From positions 81,452 through 145,451 of the forward strand of contig PHBH01000034.1 of assembly GCA_002840535.1 (NCBI GenBank): a stretch of DNA of 64,000 nucleotides, written 5' to 3'. The stretch is from Deltaproteobacteria bacterium HGW-Deltaproteobacteria-15 (GTDB lineage: Bacteria; Desulfobacterota; DSM-4660; Desulfatiglandales; HGW-15). The notes beneath the pieces are model-generated. The model saw nothing but the letters and a program-made list of their open reading frames with translations. It ran no database searches and had not been told where the DNA came from. Each line of letters begins with the position of its first letter. Position 1 is the stretch's first letter. The translations under genes and the position numbers were made by a program. Of the stretch, positions 42,466-50,056 are shown one piece after another.

Positions 42466-43245
42466 TTACCAGTGCATCCTTACCTGAATCCCTCTTTCAT
42501 AGAGATATGCCTTGAGTTCCCGGATCGTATAAGTCCCGAAATGCGCGATAGAGGCGATCAGGGCTGCATCCGCCATTCCCTTGGTGAGGACATCGAAAAG
42601 GTCCTCCGGCTTCCCGGCGCCCCCGCTCGCGATCACCGGTATCCTCACCCGTGACGCGATCAACCTGTTCAGCTCCAGATCATACCCTTCCCGGGTCCCG
42701 TCGGCATCTATGGAATTGAGGCAAATCTCGCCTGCTCCCAACCTTTCGGCCCTCAATGCCCATTCAAGCGCATCGATTCCCATAGGGGTCCTGCCCCCGT
42801 CAACCACCACCTCGAATCCGCTGGGGATACTGGAATTCAGGCTTACTCTTCTGACATCCATGCCCAGCACAATGCACTGGTTGCCGAAGGCCTCCGCCCC
42901 CTCGGATATAACCTGAGGATTCCGCACGGCGGCCGAGTTGACGCTTATCTTTTCCGCACCTGCCAGAAGGACGCTCCTCATTTCGCCGACGCTCTTGATG
43001 CCGCCCCCTACGGAAAAGGGGATGAAAATCTTTTCGGCCACGTTGCGGACCGTGTCGATCATGATGTCTCGCCGGTCGCTCGACGCAGTGATGTCATAGA
43101 ATACGATCTCATCGGCGCCCTCCTCATAGTAGAAGGCGGCCGTCTCCACGGGATCGCCGATGTCCAGATTTTCCTTGAACTTCACTCCTTTTGTGAGCCT
43201 GCCGTCCCTCACATCCAGGCAGGGTATGAGCCTTTTGCTAAGCAT
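42466..43245 (-). CDS. hisF: Imidazole glycerol phosphate synthase cyclase subunit HisF
   Basis: This 259-residue TIM-barrel subunit makes imidazole glycerol phosphate and AICAR in histidine synthesis. The catalytic aspartates are in IPCLDVRDGRLTKG and VVDGGRTPMGIDALEW, and the phosphate loops PFSVGGGIKS and VIASGGAGKPEDL are intact. The ATG at 43245 has AGGGGGAG upstream and overlaps the end of hisH by 8 bases. It functions as a heterodimer with HisH. Confidence 0.94.
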   Translation of the reverse strand: MLSKRLIPCLDVRDGRLTKGVKFKENLDIGDPVETAAFYYEEGADEIVFYDITASSDRRDIMIDTVRNVAEKIFIPFSVGGGIKSVGEMRSVLLAGAEKISVNSAAVRNPQVISEGAEAFGNQCIVLGMDVRRVSLNSSIPSGFEVVVDGGRTPMGIDALEWALRAERLGAGEICLNSIDADGTREGYDLELNRLIASRVRIPVIASGGAGKPEDLFDVLTKGMADAALIASIAHFGTYTIRELKAYLYERGIQVRMHW

Positions 43246-43876
43246 CGACTCCCCCTTTCCATTCGCAGAAATTCGAGAGGAGGGACAAACCTGCCCGCCC
43301 GCTCTTTTCAGGATGGAACTGGACGGCGACAAGGTTCTTGTTCGACAGAACGGACGCGAAAAGTATTCCGTGAGAAGTCTCGCCCAGCACTTGATCGGGG
43401 TTCGCGGGCTTTGGATAATAGGAGTGCACGAAATAGAACTCGCTTTCAGGGTCGATCCCTTGAACGACCGGATGGCTCTTCTTGAAAGCCACCCTGTTCC
43501 ACCCCATGTGAGGTACCTTCAGCCTGGTTCCGCGGCCGTCGGAAAGATCATCCGAAAACCTGACAACCTCTCCTCTGATCAGCCCAAGACACTCTGTCCG
43601 GTTCTCATCGCTCCGCTCCATGATGATCTGTGTTCCGAGGCAGATTCCGAGAATGGGTTTCCCTCCCCTGAACGAATCGATGAGAACCCGATCGAGCTGC
43701 ATCTCTTTGAGGTCGGCCATCGCCCTCCCGGCTGCGCCGACACCCGGAAAAATGATCCTCTCCGCTTCGGCTATCTCCGCCGGTACACGGGTAATAAGGG
43801 AACGACGGCCCAACGAGGCAAGTGCCCTCTGTACGCTCGTCAGATTGCCTGCCTTGTAGTCGATAATTGCGATCAT
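43238..43876 (-). CDS. hisH: Imidazole glycerol phosphate synthase glutaminase subunit HisH
   Basis: This 212-residue class I glutamine amidotransferase delivers ammonia to HisF. The nucleophile cysteine is in GICLGTQIIM, and the His-Glu pair in AVQFHPEKSGRAG. Its start (MIAIIDYKAGNL) lies only about 7 bases from the end of a CAGAGGT heptad element that fills the gap to the upstream 3-hydroxyacyl-CoA dehydrogenase gene, and no Shine-Dalgarno is visible. Other histidine genes are not in the window. Confidence 0.94.
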   Translation of the reverse strand: MIAIIDYKAGNLTSVQRALASLGRRSLITRVPAEIAEAERIIFPGVGAAGRAMADLKEMQLDRVLIDSFRGGKPILGICLGTQIIMERSDENRTECLGLIRGEVVRFSDDLSDGRGTRLKVPHMGWNRVAFKKSHPVVQGIDPESEFYFVHSYYPKPANPDQVLGETSHGILFASVLSNKNLVAVQFHPEKSGRAGLSLLSNFCEWKGGVDA

Positions 43877-43882
43877 ATGATC

Positions 43883-44041
43883 CAGAGGTCAGAGATCAGA
43901 GGCCAGAGGTCAGAGGTGTCAGAAAAGGAATCTCTTTGACTTCCGGCTTCCGAACTCATTGGAAACCCGGAGGTCAGATATCAGAGATCAGGGTCATAAG
44001 CAGACTTCCTTCCGACCTCCGACCTCTGACTTCTGACCTCT
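43883..44041. repeat. Inverted repeat of heptads CAGAGGT / TCTGACC
   Basis: CAGAGGT, CAGAGAT, CAGAGGC, CAGAGGT and a 9-base variant (43883-43919), with more units at 43971-43992, face TCCGACC, TCCGACC, TCTGACT, TCTGACC (44011-44038). The right arm runs directly into the TAG stop of the leftward dehydrogenase, so the element spans the gap edge to edge. Confidence 0.87.
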
Positions 44042-44888
44042 AGTATTTATAAAATCCTCTTCCGGTTTTCCTTCCCAGCCATCCAGCAGACACGTACTTT
44101 ACGAGGAGAGGACAGGGGCGGTATTTGGTGTCTCCCAATCCGGTGTGAAGGACCTGCATGATGGAAAGACAGGTATCCAGGCCGATCAGATCCGCCAGGG
44201 CCAACGGGCCCATAGGGTGATTCATTCCAAGCTTCATGATCTGATCTATGTCTTCGGGACTCCCCACTCCTTCGAAAAGGGTGTAGATCGCCTCATTGAT
44301 CATGGGCATGAGGATCCGATTGGCGATGAAACCCGGGAAGTCGTTTGCCGGTACGGGTGTCTTACCCATTTTCCTGGCCAGCTCGTCCGTAAGGCGATAG
44401 GTCTCCTCACTGGTGGCAAGTCCCTTGATGACCTCCACAAGCTGCATCATGGGAACCGGGTTCATGAAGTGCATGCCGATCACCAGCTCGGGTCTTTTTG
44501 TGACGGCGGCGATCCGGGTGATGGATATGGAAGAGGTGTTTGAGGAAAGGATCGCGTCCGGTTTGCAGATCTTGTCCAGGTCTCGGAAGATCTGCAGTTT
44601 CAAGGCTTCGTTCTCCGTGGCCGCCTCAACCACATAATCGGCCCCTGCCATATCGCCAAGAGACGTTGTCCCCCTGATCCGCCCGAGAACCGATTGCTTG
44701 TCCGCTTCCTGGAGAGTCCCTTTCTTGACAAGCCTGTCCAGGCTCTTGGTGATCGTGGATAGACCTCTCTGGACGAATTCCTCTTTCACATCGCTCATGA
44801 TGACCGAAAAACCCCTGGTCGCTGCAACCTGGGCGATTCCGGATCCCATCTGACCGGCGCCGACCACACCCACTGTTTTGATTTCCAT
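44040..44888 (-). CDS. 3-hydroxybutyryl-CoA (3-hydroxyacyl-CoA) dehydrogenase
   Basis: This 282-residue NAD-dependent enzyme oxidises or reduces 3-hydroxyacyl-CoA. It has the Rossmann motif VGAGQMGSGIAQ, the catalytic His in GMHFMNPVPMMQLVE, Asn in NDFPGFIANRILMPMINEA and ends LVKYVSAGWLGRKTGRGFYKY. The start is the ATG at 44888 after AAAGGAG. It is the short, single-domain form. It may serve butyrate-type beta-oxidation together with acyl-CoA enzymes elsewhere in the genome. Confidence 0.92.
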   Translation of the reverse strand: MEIKTVGVVGAGQMGSGIAQVAATRGFSVIMSDVKEEFVQRGLSTITKSLDRLVKKGTLQEADKQSVLGRIRGTTSLGDMAGADYVVEAATENEALKLQIFRDLDKICKPDAILSSNTSSISITRIAAVTKRPELVIGMHFMNPVPMMQLVEVIKGLATSEETYRLTDELARKMGKTPVPANDFPGFIANRILMPMINEAIYTLFEGVGSPEDIDQIMKLGMNHPMGPLALADLIGLDTCLSIMQVLHTGLGDTKYRPCPLLVKYVSAGWLGRKTGRGFYKY

Positions 44889-44942
44889 TCCAGACGATCT
44901 CCTTTCTTTGATTAAAGTTGACGCACTCCGAGTCCGCATAAA

Positions 44943-45005
44943 TGTCATTTCGGGCGGAGCGAGAGATCTTCACATTCAAGATTTCTCCCTTCGGTCGAAT
45001 GGCAG
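44943..45005. repeat. Inverted repeat TGTCATTTCGGGCGGAGC / CCTTCGGTCGAATGGCA
   Basis: The two arms (44943-44970 and 44978-45004) are imperfect complements around AGATCTT-CACATTC-AAGAT. The right half recurs at 60077-60108. Similar words (CATTTCGACCGAAGGGAGAAATCT) are dispersed widely in bacterial genomes. It lies upstream of the dehydrogenase gene. Confidence 0.7.
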
Positions 45006-45200
45006 GAACACGCGGCAGGTGAGCATTAAATGCATAACTCATTGCTCATGATCGGTCAATCTGATAAATGAAGATTGCGAAGCGAAACCTCCAAACAATT
45101 CCGCGGCTTCAATGAGGTTTTTCCCTTCACCCGGGGAGTAGAGTCTCCATGGGCAACAGCCTCAAGGGCAGGGAGGAGCAGGGACTTTGGGTTGCATCCT

Positions 45201-45269
45201 GTCATGCCCGCGGAGGCGGGCATCCAGTCCTCAGAAGACCGCATGGATTCCCGCCTTCGCGGGAATGAC
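45201..45269. repeat. GCCCGCGGAGGCGGGCATCC dispersed palindrome pair
   Basis: TGCCCGCGGAGGCGGGCATCC (from 45204) and GGATTCCCGCCTTCGCGGGAAT (45245 on) are two GC hairpins in opposite order. This word pair is a well known dispersed intergenic repeat of Proteobacteria. The gap 44889-45333 between the divergent dehydrogenase and thioesterase genes holds this and the repeat at 44943, and nothing coding. Confidence 0.75.
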
Positions 45270-45333
45270 GGGGAGTGACAAACGCGTTTTTATGCAACGT
45301 TAGGGTGAAGGAAACCTGGGAAGAGGGGAAAGA

Positions 45334-45783
45334 ATGAATGGCGAGCTTTCAAAGGAAAGGATCGAATTTCTGACCAGGGATTACTGCCGCGGTTTTATTC
45401 AGTACTGCGGCTACCAGCCGGAGATAGTCCGATCCGGCTTTTTTCAGTCCGGGGTGCAGATCGAGGAGCATCACCGGCAGCAGGACGGATTCATCCACGC
45501 CGGGGTCATGGCCACCATGGCTGACCATACCGCGGGATATGCCGCATTCACCACGGTCCCGGATGAGTTTCAGATCCTTACCATCGAGTTCAAAATCAAT
45601 TTCCTGCGCCCGGCTTATGGGGACTCGCTGATTTGTCGTTCAACGGTGATCCGCGGCGGGAGCCGGATCATCATTTCCGAATCAGAGGTCTTTGATAGGA
45701 GGGAAGGGGTAGAGGCTCTTGCGGCCAAGGCCCTGGTCACGCTCATGGTGGTACCGAGAGAAAAACTGAAAGACAGAAGTTGA
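45334..45783 (+). CDS. PaaI-family hotdog-fold thioesterase
   Basis: This 149-residue single hotdog domain has the family pattern FIHAGVMATMADHTAGYAAF, in which the acidic residue after ATMA is the likely catalytic one, followed by LTIEFKINFLRPAYGD. It should hydrolyse acyl-CoA or aryl-CoA esters in the cytoplasm. The ATG follows GAGGGGAAAGA. A one-armed repeat begins directly after the stop. Confidence 0.85.
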   Translation: MNGELSKERIEFLTRDYCRGFIQYCGYQPEIVRSGFFQSGVQIEEHHRQQDGFIHAGVMATMADHTAGYAAFTTVPDEFQILTIEFKINFLRPAYGDSLICRSTVIRGGSRIIISESEVFDRREGVEALAAKALVTLMVVPREKLKDRS

Positions 45784-45812
45784 AAAGCTAGAAGATGAGA
45801 AGGTAAGAAGGT
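45784..45812. repeat. Single arm of GATGAGAAG-type units
   Basis: AAGCTAG, AAGATGAG, AAGGTAAG and AAGG follow the thioesterase stop immediately. The word is shared with 37174-37277, but no opposite arm is seen. Confidence 0.45.
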
Positions 45813-45829
45813 TTCCTCACAGAACGCCG

Positions 45830-46068
45830 GATCGCCGCACCTGAGGAGTGGTCTTCGAGAAAGGCCGCGTCTTGCATATGCGGTCGTTTCCTGAACAGGC
45901 CTAGATCCTATGTCGAGCGAAGCGGACGCAGCCCCAAACGATTGACTCGAACAACGCCTCGGAGGTCGGGATACATCTGCCAGGCTTTATGATTTTTCAG
46001 GGGGCGGTCAATGGAATGACACAGAAATCGTGGCCGCCGCAGAAGACCACTCCTCGGGTGCGGCGATC
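45830..46068. repeat. 239-bp element with 25-bp terminal inverted repeats (MITE-like)
   Basis: GATCGCCGCACCTGAGGAGT at 45830 (continuing GGTCTT) is the complement, with one mismatch, of AGACCACTCCTCGGGTGCGG then CGATC ending 46068. The 188-base interior has no reading frame of note. The right end coincides with the TGA stop of pyrF. No target duplication is obvious. Confidence 0.7.
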
Positions 46069-46780
46069 AAAGGATCGCGTCGATTTCCTCGGCCACCCTC
46101 CTTGCGGCTTCCGCAGGATCCTTTGCATCCCGGACAGGACGCCCGACCACAATGAAATCAGCGCCGGATTGCACTGCGCCCGCCGGGGTAACGATTCGTT
46201 TCTGGTCATCCGTCCCCACCAGAGACCATGCAGGGCGTATGCCCGGGGTGACGGCGATCAGATCGGGCAGCTCCTTCTTGATTGCAGCCACTTCCCGGCC
46301 TGAGCAGACAATCCCATGGCAACCCGCTTCCTTTGCGATGCGGGCCCTCAGGAGAACGAGTTTCAGCAAATCCTTGATGTATTCTTCCCTGAAACCGAGT
46401 ATCTCGAGGTTCCGGCTGTTCAGACTCGTGAGCAGCGTGATGCCGAGGATACTGGTGGCGGGGTTGTTCGAAGCCACGTCTCTGAGAACCCCGTCCCCTG
46501 CATCGCAGTGGACCGTCACAAACCTGGGGTTGTAACTGCTTGCTGCCAGAAAAGCCCGGTTGACGGTTGCAGGGATGTCGTGGAGCTTGAGGTCCAGGAA
46601 GATTCCGGCTCCTGTCACGTTGCGGATCGATTTGAGGATTTCCGGCCCCTGGCTGATGAACAATTCCAGCCCGACTTTAAACAGCCCCACATCGTCTTTC
46701 AGGACTTCCACAAGTCTCAAGGCGTCCTGACGGGTGGAAACGTCAAGCGGGAAGATCAGGTAGTCTTTTCCTTTTTTCAT
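46067..46780 (-). CDS. pyrF: Orotidine 5'-phosphate decarboxylase
   Basis: This 237-residue TIM-barrel enzyme makes UMP in pyrimidine synthesis. The catalytic Lys/Asp cluster is in FLDLKLHDIPATVNRA, and the phosphate loop in TPGIRP and DFIVVGRPVRDAKDP. The ATG at 46780 (MKKGKDYLIFPLDVS) follows AAAAGGG; the upstream open frame lacks similarity. Its stop codon lies within the end of a MITE-like element. Confidence 0.93.
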   Translation of the reverse strand: MKKGKDYLIFPLDVSTRQDALRLVEVLKDDVGLFKVGLELFISQGPEILKSIRNVTGAGIFLDLKLHDIPATVNRAFLAASSYNPRFVTVHCDAGDGVLRDVASNNPATSILGITLLTSLNSRNLEILGFREEYIKDLLKLVLLRARIAKEAGCHGIVCSGREVAAIKKELPDLIAVTPGIRPAWSLVGTDDQKRIVTPAGAVQSGADFIVVGRPVRDAKDPAEAARRVAEEIDAIL

Positions 46781-46971
46781 GGCCCTTTTCCCGGTTCTTT
46801 GGTTCTTTGCCAGTCTTATTGTTCGATCCTTCTTATCCTGTGGTCCTGCCCAACCTCTTATAGGCCATATTTTTCCCGGCCACAATCCACAAACAATCAT
46901 CAACCTGCTTTTCCAAAAAATCGTAGACAGACACCACAAAACGAAATATATTTTTACTCTTCCCTTCCCAG

Positions 46972-47044
46972 GCCACCGTAGCTCAGTCGGTAGAGCACCT
47001 CACTCGTAATGAGGATGTCCGCGGTTCGATTCCGCGCGGTGGCT
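46972..47044 (+). tRNA. tRNA-Thr (anticodon CGT)
   Basis: A full cloverleaf can be drawn: acceptor stem GCCACCG with CGGTGGC, D arm GCTC-GAGC, anticodon stem CCTCA-TGAGG with loop CTCGTAA (anticodon CGT), five-base variable loop ATGTC, and T arm CGCGG-TTCGATT-CCGCG. The discriminator is T and CCA is not encoded. The 286 bases that follow (to 47330) contain no supported gene. Confidence 0.95.
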
Positions 47045-47330
47045 TCAACGAAGTCAAGCACTTGCTGCAACCTTCGCTTTCTCCTCTTCCGCAGAAGTTC
47101 CAAAAAGTCTCCAGTCTGTTTAACAATGGTCGTATCGATCCTCTTCGCCGATTCCTCGTCGACTGACTTCATCAGGTGTGAGCACGTCTTCGGCACATCC
47201 GTCCTTTCACCTTTGGGATCGGCACCGGAGGGTGGTTGTCGGATTCCAGAGATCCTTGACTTTTTGATGCTGAGCGGCGAATCGCGGCAGTCCCTGAAGA
47301 GTACCCCCCCGGGAACGGCCGGGGACGGTC

Positions 47331-47678
47331 TCAGGAGAGGTCCCTTTTCTTTTCCTCAAACTCCTGTTTGTCGATTTCTCCCCGGGCATACCGCTCCTTG
47401 AGGATATCCAAAGCCCTGGACGATTCCGTTCGGGAGGATGTCGTCCCTCCCCTGGTGTTCTGAACCAGCCATCTGATGAAGAGGACCAATGCAACAACGA
47501 TGAGAATCCAGAAGAGAATCATGAATATTCCTCCAATCCAGCCCATTCCCCAGCCGTCCATCATGCGGCCGTGCCAGTCATTGTAACCCCTGTACTGAGC
47601 ACACGCTTCTCCCTGGGGAAAAAGGAGCGAAAAAACTGCGAGTGAAACGAAGCCCCGAATAGACTTAGAGAATTTCAT
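47331..47678 (-). CDS. Small membrane protein with C-terminal SHOCT domain
   Basis: This 115-residue protein has a signal-like N-terminus (MKFSKSIRGFVSLAVFSLLF to EACAQ), a glycine/tryptophan-rich stretch (WHGRMMDGWGMGWIGGIF), one strong membrane segment (ILFWILIVVALVLFIRWLV) and a SHOCT motif ALDILKERYARGEIDKQEFEEKK at the end. The ATG at 47678 has GGGAGGACC upstream. SHOCT proteins of this MW-rich type are widespread, and their function is unknown. Confidence 0.85.
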   Translation of the reverse strand: MKFSKSIRGFVSLAVFSLLFPQGEACAQYRGYNDWHGRMMDGWGMGWIGGIFMILFWILIVVALVLFIRWLVQNTRGGTTSSRTESSRALDILKERYARGEIDKQEFEEKKRDLS

Positions 47679-47960
47679 GCAGGTCCTCCCTTCAAAGTCA
47701 GTCCCGTCATTCCGGCTTGGCTTAGTATGTCTCATACTTGATACCGTGGAATGCACTCTTTTGAGCATTTGGATCCCGTGCATCGAAGAACCATACTTCT
47801 TCAAGGATAAAAATACGGAAAATCCTGTATTGGATGACAAAACGCGACTGCTTATAGTTCAACTGGAAAGAATAGTTGCACCTCATTTCCGGCGCTGACC
47901 CGTTGGCAGTCAAACATCCGCCCATTATTCCGCATGACACATTTGGCGGGAGATAAACCC

Positions 47961-48188
47961 ATGAACCAGAAAAGGCGAGGTGTTTCCTCCTGGCATAAAT
48001 CATCGGGGTCGACCTTCACAAATCACCCTGTTTTTTCAATCATCCTGGCGGGCCTGGCGTTTTTCATGATCTTCCTGGTTGCGAGTTGGGGTCTGCGTTC
48101 CGGCGCCCGGGAAGAAGCCACCGGTAAGAACCAATGGGAGGCGACCCGGTCGAACTTCGATGCGCAGGACCGGAATGGGGTGAAGTGA
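47961..48188 (+). CDS. Hypothetical small single-span membrane protein
   Basis: This 75-residue protein has a basic N-terminus (MNQKRRGVSSWHKSSG), one membrane segment (VFSIILAGLAFFMIFLVASW) and a polar tail. GGGAG lies before the ATG. No family is recognised. It is convergent with the trehalose-phosphate synthase-like gene. Confidence 0.55.
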   Translation: MNQKRRGVSSWHKSSGSTFTNHPVFSIILAGLAFFMIFLVASWGLRSGAREEATGKNQWEATRSNFDAQDRNGVK

Positions 48189-48209
48189 GAGAGTTTCAGC
48201 CGCGCATGT

Positions 48210-49700
48210 TTACCTTACTCCGCCTGTCGGCAGGATTTTTTCCAGCTCTCTCATGATCTTGGCACCCCAATCATATACCGTATTCCTGCGCACCTGTTTG
48301 ATCATCCTGCTCATCCTTTCCGCCCGTTCACTGTTGTCCATGCAAAATGATGCGTACATCATGTCCGCCATCTGTTCAATGTCGTAAGGGTTCACAAGAA
48401 GGGCATCCTGAAGATCTCTGGATGCCCCGGTATATTGCGAAAGCAGAAGAACTCCGTCCGGGTTCTTCTTCCTCGCCGAGACGTATTCCTTGGCAACCAG
48501 ATTCATGCCGTCATGCAAAGAAGTCACAAGCAGAATATCTGCGATCTTGTAAGACGCCAGGACAGTGTAATAGTCATGGTGTCCGCGGAGAAAACGAACC
48601 GGAGTCCACTCCTCGGTCTGATGTCTCCAGTTGACTTCATCGACAAGATCGTCAAGCTTGTCATTGATGTCCCGGTAATCCTCGATATGTGTTCTGCTTG
48701 GGGCGGCAAGCTGCAACAGGGTGACTTTTCCATGAATCTCCGGGTGGAGTTTGAGCATAAGATCGAAGGCCTTCACCCTTTCCGGTATCCCTTTTGTGTA
48801 GTCAATCCTATCCACGCCGGCATAGACCGTTGTCCCCAGCACCCCCTCTCCAAGTTCTTTCACAATACGGTCGTAGGATTTCCTGGTCCGCTGGGATTCA
48901 GAGTCGTTTGCGATCTGGTGAAAGTCGACGCTGATCGGGAAAGATCGGATGTGGGTGGGCCTGCCCCCACGGAAGATCCTGAATTGTTCATAGTCCACCC
49001 TTGACTCGATGGTACGTTCGACCGTGTCCATGAAGTTGTTGCAGTGGTATTGGATGTGGAAGCCCAGGATATCGTTGCCCAGCAGACCATCCAGAAGTTC
49101 CTCACCCCATGGAAGAATGCGGAAGGCCTCGCAGTTGGGCCATGGTATATGCCAGAAATGAATAAGGAATAGATCCGGCCTGGCGGTTCTAAGCATTCGG
49201 GGGAGCAATGCGAGATGATAGTCCTGAATGAAAACGATGGCCGGGTCGCTTCCTGCTTCTTCAAGAACGGCGTCACAAAAGCGCTGGTTGACCCTCCGAT
49301 AGATTTCCCAGTCCTCTCTGCTGAAACGCGGCCTGGTATAGACGATGTGACACAGGGGCCACAGCGTCTGATTCGAGATGCCGTAATAATATCCGTTTTC
49401 CTCCTTTTTGCTCAGCCACACTCTTTTGAGGACATACGCGGGTTTTTCCGGGGGCACCTCTATGCGGTCTTTGTGATCCGTGACCAGACGGTCGGCGGAG
49501 CCGGCCCCATGCGCAATCCATGTTCCCCCCGTGGCCCGGATTATCGGCTCAAGCGCGGTGACCATGCCGCTGGCAGGGCGGAGGACTTTGATGCCCATAG
49601 TATCCCTCTCGTGCAACCAGGGTTCTCTGTTTGACACGAGAATGAATTTTGACCCTTCGGCTATTCTGGAGACGAGTTGTCCCAAGGCTTCGGCATCCAT
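48210..49700 (-). CDS. otsA: Trehalose-6-phosphate synthase-like GT20 glycosyltransferase
   Basis: This 496-residue GT-B enzyme of family GT20 has VSNREPWLHE at the N-terminus, QDYHLALLPRML, HFWHIPWPNCEAFRILPW, GVDRIDYTKGIPERVKAF and LHDGMNLVAKEYVSAR (donor binding). It should join glucose from a nucleotide sugar to glucose-6-phosphate. No otsB phosphatase is next to it, and related GT20 enzymes make glucosylglycerol phosphate, so the product is not certain. The ATG at 49700 follows AAAGGAG. The divergent gene is a PgpH-like protein. Confidence 0.83.
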   Translation of the reverse strand: MDAEALGQLVSRIAEGSKFILVSNREPWLHERDTMGIKVLRPASGMVTALEPIIRATGGTWIAHGAGSADRLVTDHKDRIEVPPEKPAYVLKRVWLSKKEENGYYYGISNQTLWPLCHIVYTRPRFSREDWEIYRRVNQRFCDAVLEEAGSDPAIVFIQDYHLALLPRMLRTARPDLFLIHFWHIPWPNCEAFRILPWGEELLDGLLGNDILGFHIQYHCNNFMDTVERTIESRVDYEQFRIFRGGRPTHIRSFPISVDFHQIANDSESQRTRKSYDRIVKELGEGVLGTTVYAGVDRIDYTKGIPERVKAFDLMLKLHPEIHGKVTLLQLAAPSRTHIEDYRDINDKLDDLVDEVNWRHQTEEWTPVRFLRGHHDYYTVLASYKIADILLVTSLHDGMNLVAKEYVSARKKNPDGVLLLSQYTGASRDLQDALLVNPYDIEQMADMMYASFCMDNSERAERMSRMIKQVRRNTVYDWGAKIMRELEKILPTGGVR

Positions 49701-50056
49701 GACCTGATCTCCTTTCTCAATGTCGAAGGGATGACTCTTCGGGTGTTTTACAATCGTTACCGAATCAACAAGGTATCCAGGCGGGAGCCCAGGGGTGTAT
49801 AAGCAAGCGGTTGTTTACTAACGAGCGGCGACTCTTTTATTCGTACAGGAAAGGGGTGTTCATTGTAAAGCAAAATCCTCTGTCCTTTGATAGTATCAAG
49901 GGCGCAATTATTTGATTTTGTTTATGGTTGAGCTCCAATAAGACCGCGTGTAGACCGTATGCGTCGTTTCGCTGTACGTTTCTGCGCTGCAGCACTACTC
50001 CACCGAAAACCCTGGGAGAGTTGACATTCAACCCTTCGGTGCATTAAGCTTCCTTT
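49701..50056. other. Divergent intergenic region, otsA-like / pgpH-like
   Basis: These 356 AT-rich bases hold no recognisable gene or dispersed repeat. TTGACA at about 50019 with TTAAGC 17 bases on is a weak rightward promoter pattern. This is one of the few long gaps in the window without a repeat element. Confidence 0.4.

Noticed and set aside
46954..47196. 80-codon leftward ORF across the tRNA-Thr gene
   Set aside because: It overlaps the tRNA and lacks a ribosome site or similarity. An integrase remnant was considered because of the tRNA but nothing supports it.
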